Shown one piece after another: positions 5,830 through 6,124 of a DNA stretch of 6,124 nucleotides. The number at the start of each line of letters is the position of its first letter. Positions within the stretch are counted from its first letter, which is position 1. The translations under genes and the position numbers were made by a program. The notes below the pieces were generated by a model. That model was not told where the DNA came from. It made no database searches and saw only the letters and a list, made by a program, of their open reading frames with translations. This DNA comes from Acidobacteriaceae bacterium (lineage in GTDB: Bacteria; Acidobacteriota; Terriglobia; Terriglobales; Acidobacteriaceae), in the NCBI GenBank assembly GCA_030838305.1, contig JAUTWY010000296.1, positions 1-6,124 of the forward strand, in the 5' to 3' direction.

Positions 5830-6124
5830 GATCTGCGATCGCTGTGAAGCGGTGGAAGAATGCTACGAGTTCCTCCTGGCATACGCAGCCCAGGGGCTAC
5901 CGAGTGACCAGGGCAGCAAGTCGGGTGGACAAGTCCGTGAGTTCCTGCATCGCGCCGTAGAAGCCTTGACGGGGATGCCTGAAGCTTGTGCGATAGCAGT
6001 CAAACAGGAAGGCCTTGAGCCCGCCGGCAAATACCTGGCGTTCGTTGCGGTACTCGATCGCGACTCTCGCGACTCTCTTGCTGCCATTGAAGTGGTTCTC
6101 GCTCAACCCGCGATCAGTTCCCAG
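5819..6124 (+). CDS. Unrecognised conserved-looking protein, 3' end outside the window
   Basis: An open frame of 102 codons runs from ATG 5819 off the right edge. The start is supported by GAGGA (5807-5811) seven bases upstream and by an 11-base overlap with the cytochrome b gene, the same junction style as in the rest of the operon. The peptide begins MLAEICDRCEAVEEC, with Cys6, Cys9 and Cys15 (C-x2-C-x5-C) and a further Cys57. It is acidic, probably mostly helical and has no signal peptide or membrane segment, so it is likely cytoplasmic. A Gly/Ser-rich break (about residues 26-37) separates two helical parts. I do not recognise a family with certainty. It does not look like the XdhC/PaoD insertion chaperone, judging by the visible part. 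Position suggests a helper for assembly or regulation of the enzyme, and the cysteines could bind a metal; both are inference. Confidence 0.75.
   Translation, partial: MLAEICDRCEAVEECYEFLLAYAAQGLPSDQGSKSGGQVREFLHRAVEALTGMPEACAIAVKQEGLEPAGKYLAFVAVLDRDSRDSLAAIEVVLAQPAISSQ

Noticed and set aside
1..6124. CRISPR array, toxin-antitoxin pair or phage-defence system
   Set aside because: No spaced direct repeats, no paired small genes and no nuclease, helicase or reverse transcriptase motifs are visible in the window.

Overview
The window holds a five-gene, plus-strand operon behind a roughly 750-base non-coding leader. Base composition is moderately GC-rich. The protein style resembles soil bacteria, most likely Acidobacteriota or Alphaproteobacteria; this taxonomic guess comes from recognition of family style only and is weak.

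Layout. Bases 1-751 contain no convincing gene. Near the left edge, on the minus strand, lies what looks like the 3' end of a tRNA-Ser gene (about 91-127) without its 5' half, the kind of remnant left at an integration site. Bases 231-629 carry five perfect inverted repeats, possibly debris of mobile DNA. A candidate extended -10 promoter (674-682) overlaps a perfect palindrome ATGTGA-N4-TCACAT (681-696), followed by a near-ideal Shine-Dalgarno at 737.

The operon encodes a three-subunit molybdo-flavoenzyme of the xanthine dehydrogenase/aldehyde oxidoreductase family: a [2Fe-2S] subunit with a Tat signal (752-1417), a molybdopterin-binding catalytic subunit (1410-3932, TTG start) and an FAD subunit with a four-cysteine loop like the one that binds [4Fe-4S] in PaoB and HcrB (3974-4969). 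It continues with a five-helix di-haem cytochrome b related to formate dehydrogenase gamma subunits (4957-5829) and the first 102 codons of an unrecognised Cys-containing protein (5819 to the window end). Most junctions overlap by 8-13 bases, which indicates translational coupling.

Model (inference): the three enzyme subunits assemble with cofactors in the cytoplasm and leave together through Tat, using the signal on the Fe-S subunit as in E. coli PaoABC. The enzyme oxidises an aldehyde or N-heterocycle in the periplasm. Electrons run Mo to 2x[2Fe-2S] to [4Fe-4S]/FAD, and then through the dedicated cytochrome b into the quinone pool. The cytochrome b anchor and the unknown fifth gene set this locus apart from standard xanthine dehydrogenase or PaoABC operons. 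The substrate cannot be read from the sequence.
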